Shown in pieces: positions 4,980 to 5,195 of a DNA stretch of 5,195 bases (position 1 is the stretch's first letter; the number at the start of each line of letters is the position of its first letter). The notes beneath the pieces are model-generated. The model searched no databases, was not told the origin of the DNA, and saw only the letters and a list, made by a program, of their open reading frames with translations. The position numbers and the translations under genes are program-made. The DNA lies in NCBI GenBank assembly GCA_031281895.1, contig JAITET010000090.1:1-5195 (forward strand). The letters run 5' to 3'. The stretch is from Puniceicoccales bacterium (lineage in GTDB: Bacteria; Verrucomicrobiota; Verrucomicrobiia; Opitutales; JAIRKQ01).

Positions 4980-5195
4980 ATGACCATGGCGATTTGGTCG
5001 TGGTTGAATGAAAGGGGATGTGGCATATTTTTACACATAAGTTCCCTGCCAAATGGGCACGGAATTGGATGTTTTTGCAAACCGGCCTATGATTTTATTA
5101 AATTTTTAGCAGCATCCGGAATGAAATATTGGCAGCTGTGCCCATTAAACCCAACGAGCTATGGAGATTCCCCCTACCAAAGCCCATCCGCCTTT
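4980..5195 (+). CDS. malQ: 4-alpha-glucanotransferase (amylomaltase), N-terminal part
   Basis: GH77 enzyme that transfers segments of alpha-1,4-glucan between acceptors in cytoplasmic maltodextrin and glycogen metabolism. Only the first 72 codons are in the window, all open. Residues 12-72 carry the family's N-terminal signature: RGCGIFLHISSLP (compare G-L-L-L-H-P-T-S-L-P in Thermus amylomaltase), GHGIG, AYDFIKFLAASG, then YWQLCPLNPTSYGDSPYQS and SAF, which form part of the sugar-binding face of the barrel. The catalytic aspartate and glutamate lie beyond the window. The ATG at 4980 has AAGGA about 8 nt upstream; a second ATG two codons on (4986) is possible. It is transcribed divergently from paralogue 2, with 112 bp between the start codons. 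A truncated duplicate lies at 3746-4021. Confidence 0.92.
   Translation, partial: MTMAIWSWLNERGCGIFLHISSLPNGHGIGCFCKPAYDFIKFLAASGMKYWQLCPLNPTSYGDSPYQSPSAF

Larger units (their letters stand above)
4016..5195. repeat. Tandem duplication, right unit (cut by window end)
   Basis: Second copy of the unit that starts at 2719. It contains paralogue 2, the divergent intergenic region and the start of the intact malQ. From the left copy, the homology should continue about 70 bp past the window end, to around malQ codon 95, after which malQ should go on uniquely. The left copy presumably arose by duplication of the paralogue together with this 5' piece of malQ. Confidence 0.88.

Noticed and set aside
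4868..5080. N-terminal extension of paralogue 2 by 71 codons
   Set aside because: The extension runs antisense through the start of malQ, has no counterpart in frame in paralogue 1, and an ATG with a good ribosome site exists at 4867.

Overview
The window reads as a low-GC bacterial chromosome segment with three blocks. The ATP synthase genes suggest a member of the Verrucomicrobia/PVC group, perhaps a host-associated one: subunit a has a secretory-type leader, subunit c carries an R-N-P-G-A-S-G polar loop, and the delta subunit is short. That placement is inference from motif resemblance only; no 16S rRNA or other marker is present.

Block 1 (54-226, + strand) holds two complete tRNA genes, tRNA-Leu(GAG) and tRNA-Pro(TGG), both with encoded CCA ends. 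About 200 bp without a convincing gene follows (227-426).

Block 2 (427-2555, - strand) is a compact operon in the order atpB-atpE-atpF-atpH. It encodes the FO sector (a, c, b) plus the delta stalk subunit. No atpI lies directly upstream of atpB. Downstream of atpH the operon runs into the convergent tRNA genes instead of atpAGDC, so the F1 catalytic genes must be encoded elsewhere.

Block 3 (about 2719 to the window end) is a tandem duplication of about 1.3 kb. Each unit has a - strand gene for an unrecognised protein with two hydrophobic segments and a coiled coil (302 and 281 aa), and, divergent from it, the 5' end of malQ (4-alpha-glucanotransferase, GH77). The right-hand malQ is open to the window edge and is probably the functional gene. 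The left-hand malQ is a fragment of about 90 codons with two internal stops and a 9-nt in-frame deletion. The start-to-start distance between the divergent genes is 113 bp in both units. The whole length difference between the units, as far as visible, is 63 bp, equal to three 21-bp (heptad) repeats in the coiled-coil region.

The most interesting signal is the mosaic conservation of this duplication. The dead malQ fragment is still about 95% identical to the live copy. The hydrophobic core and extreme C-terminus of the paralogues are also well conserved. Their N-termini, promoter regions and part of their C-terminal domains have diverged strongly. This fits gene conversion at the edges combined with diversification inside, as seen for surface or effector proteins, but the function of the family is not known from the sequence.
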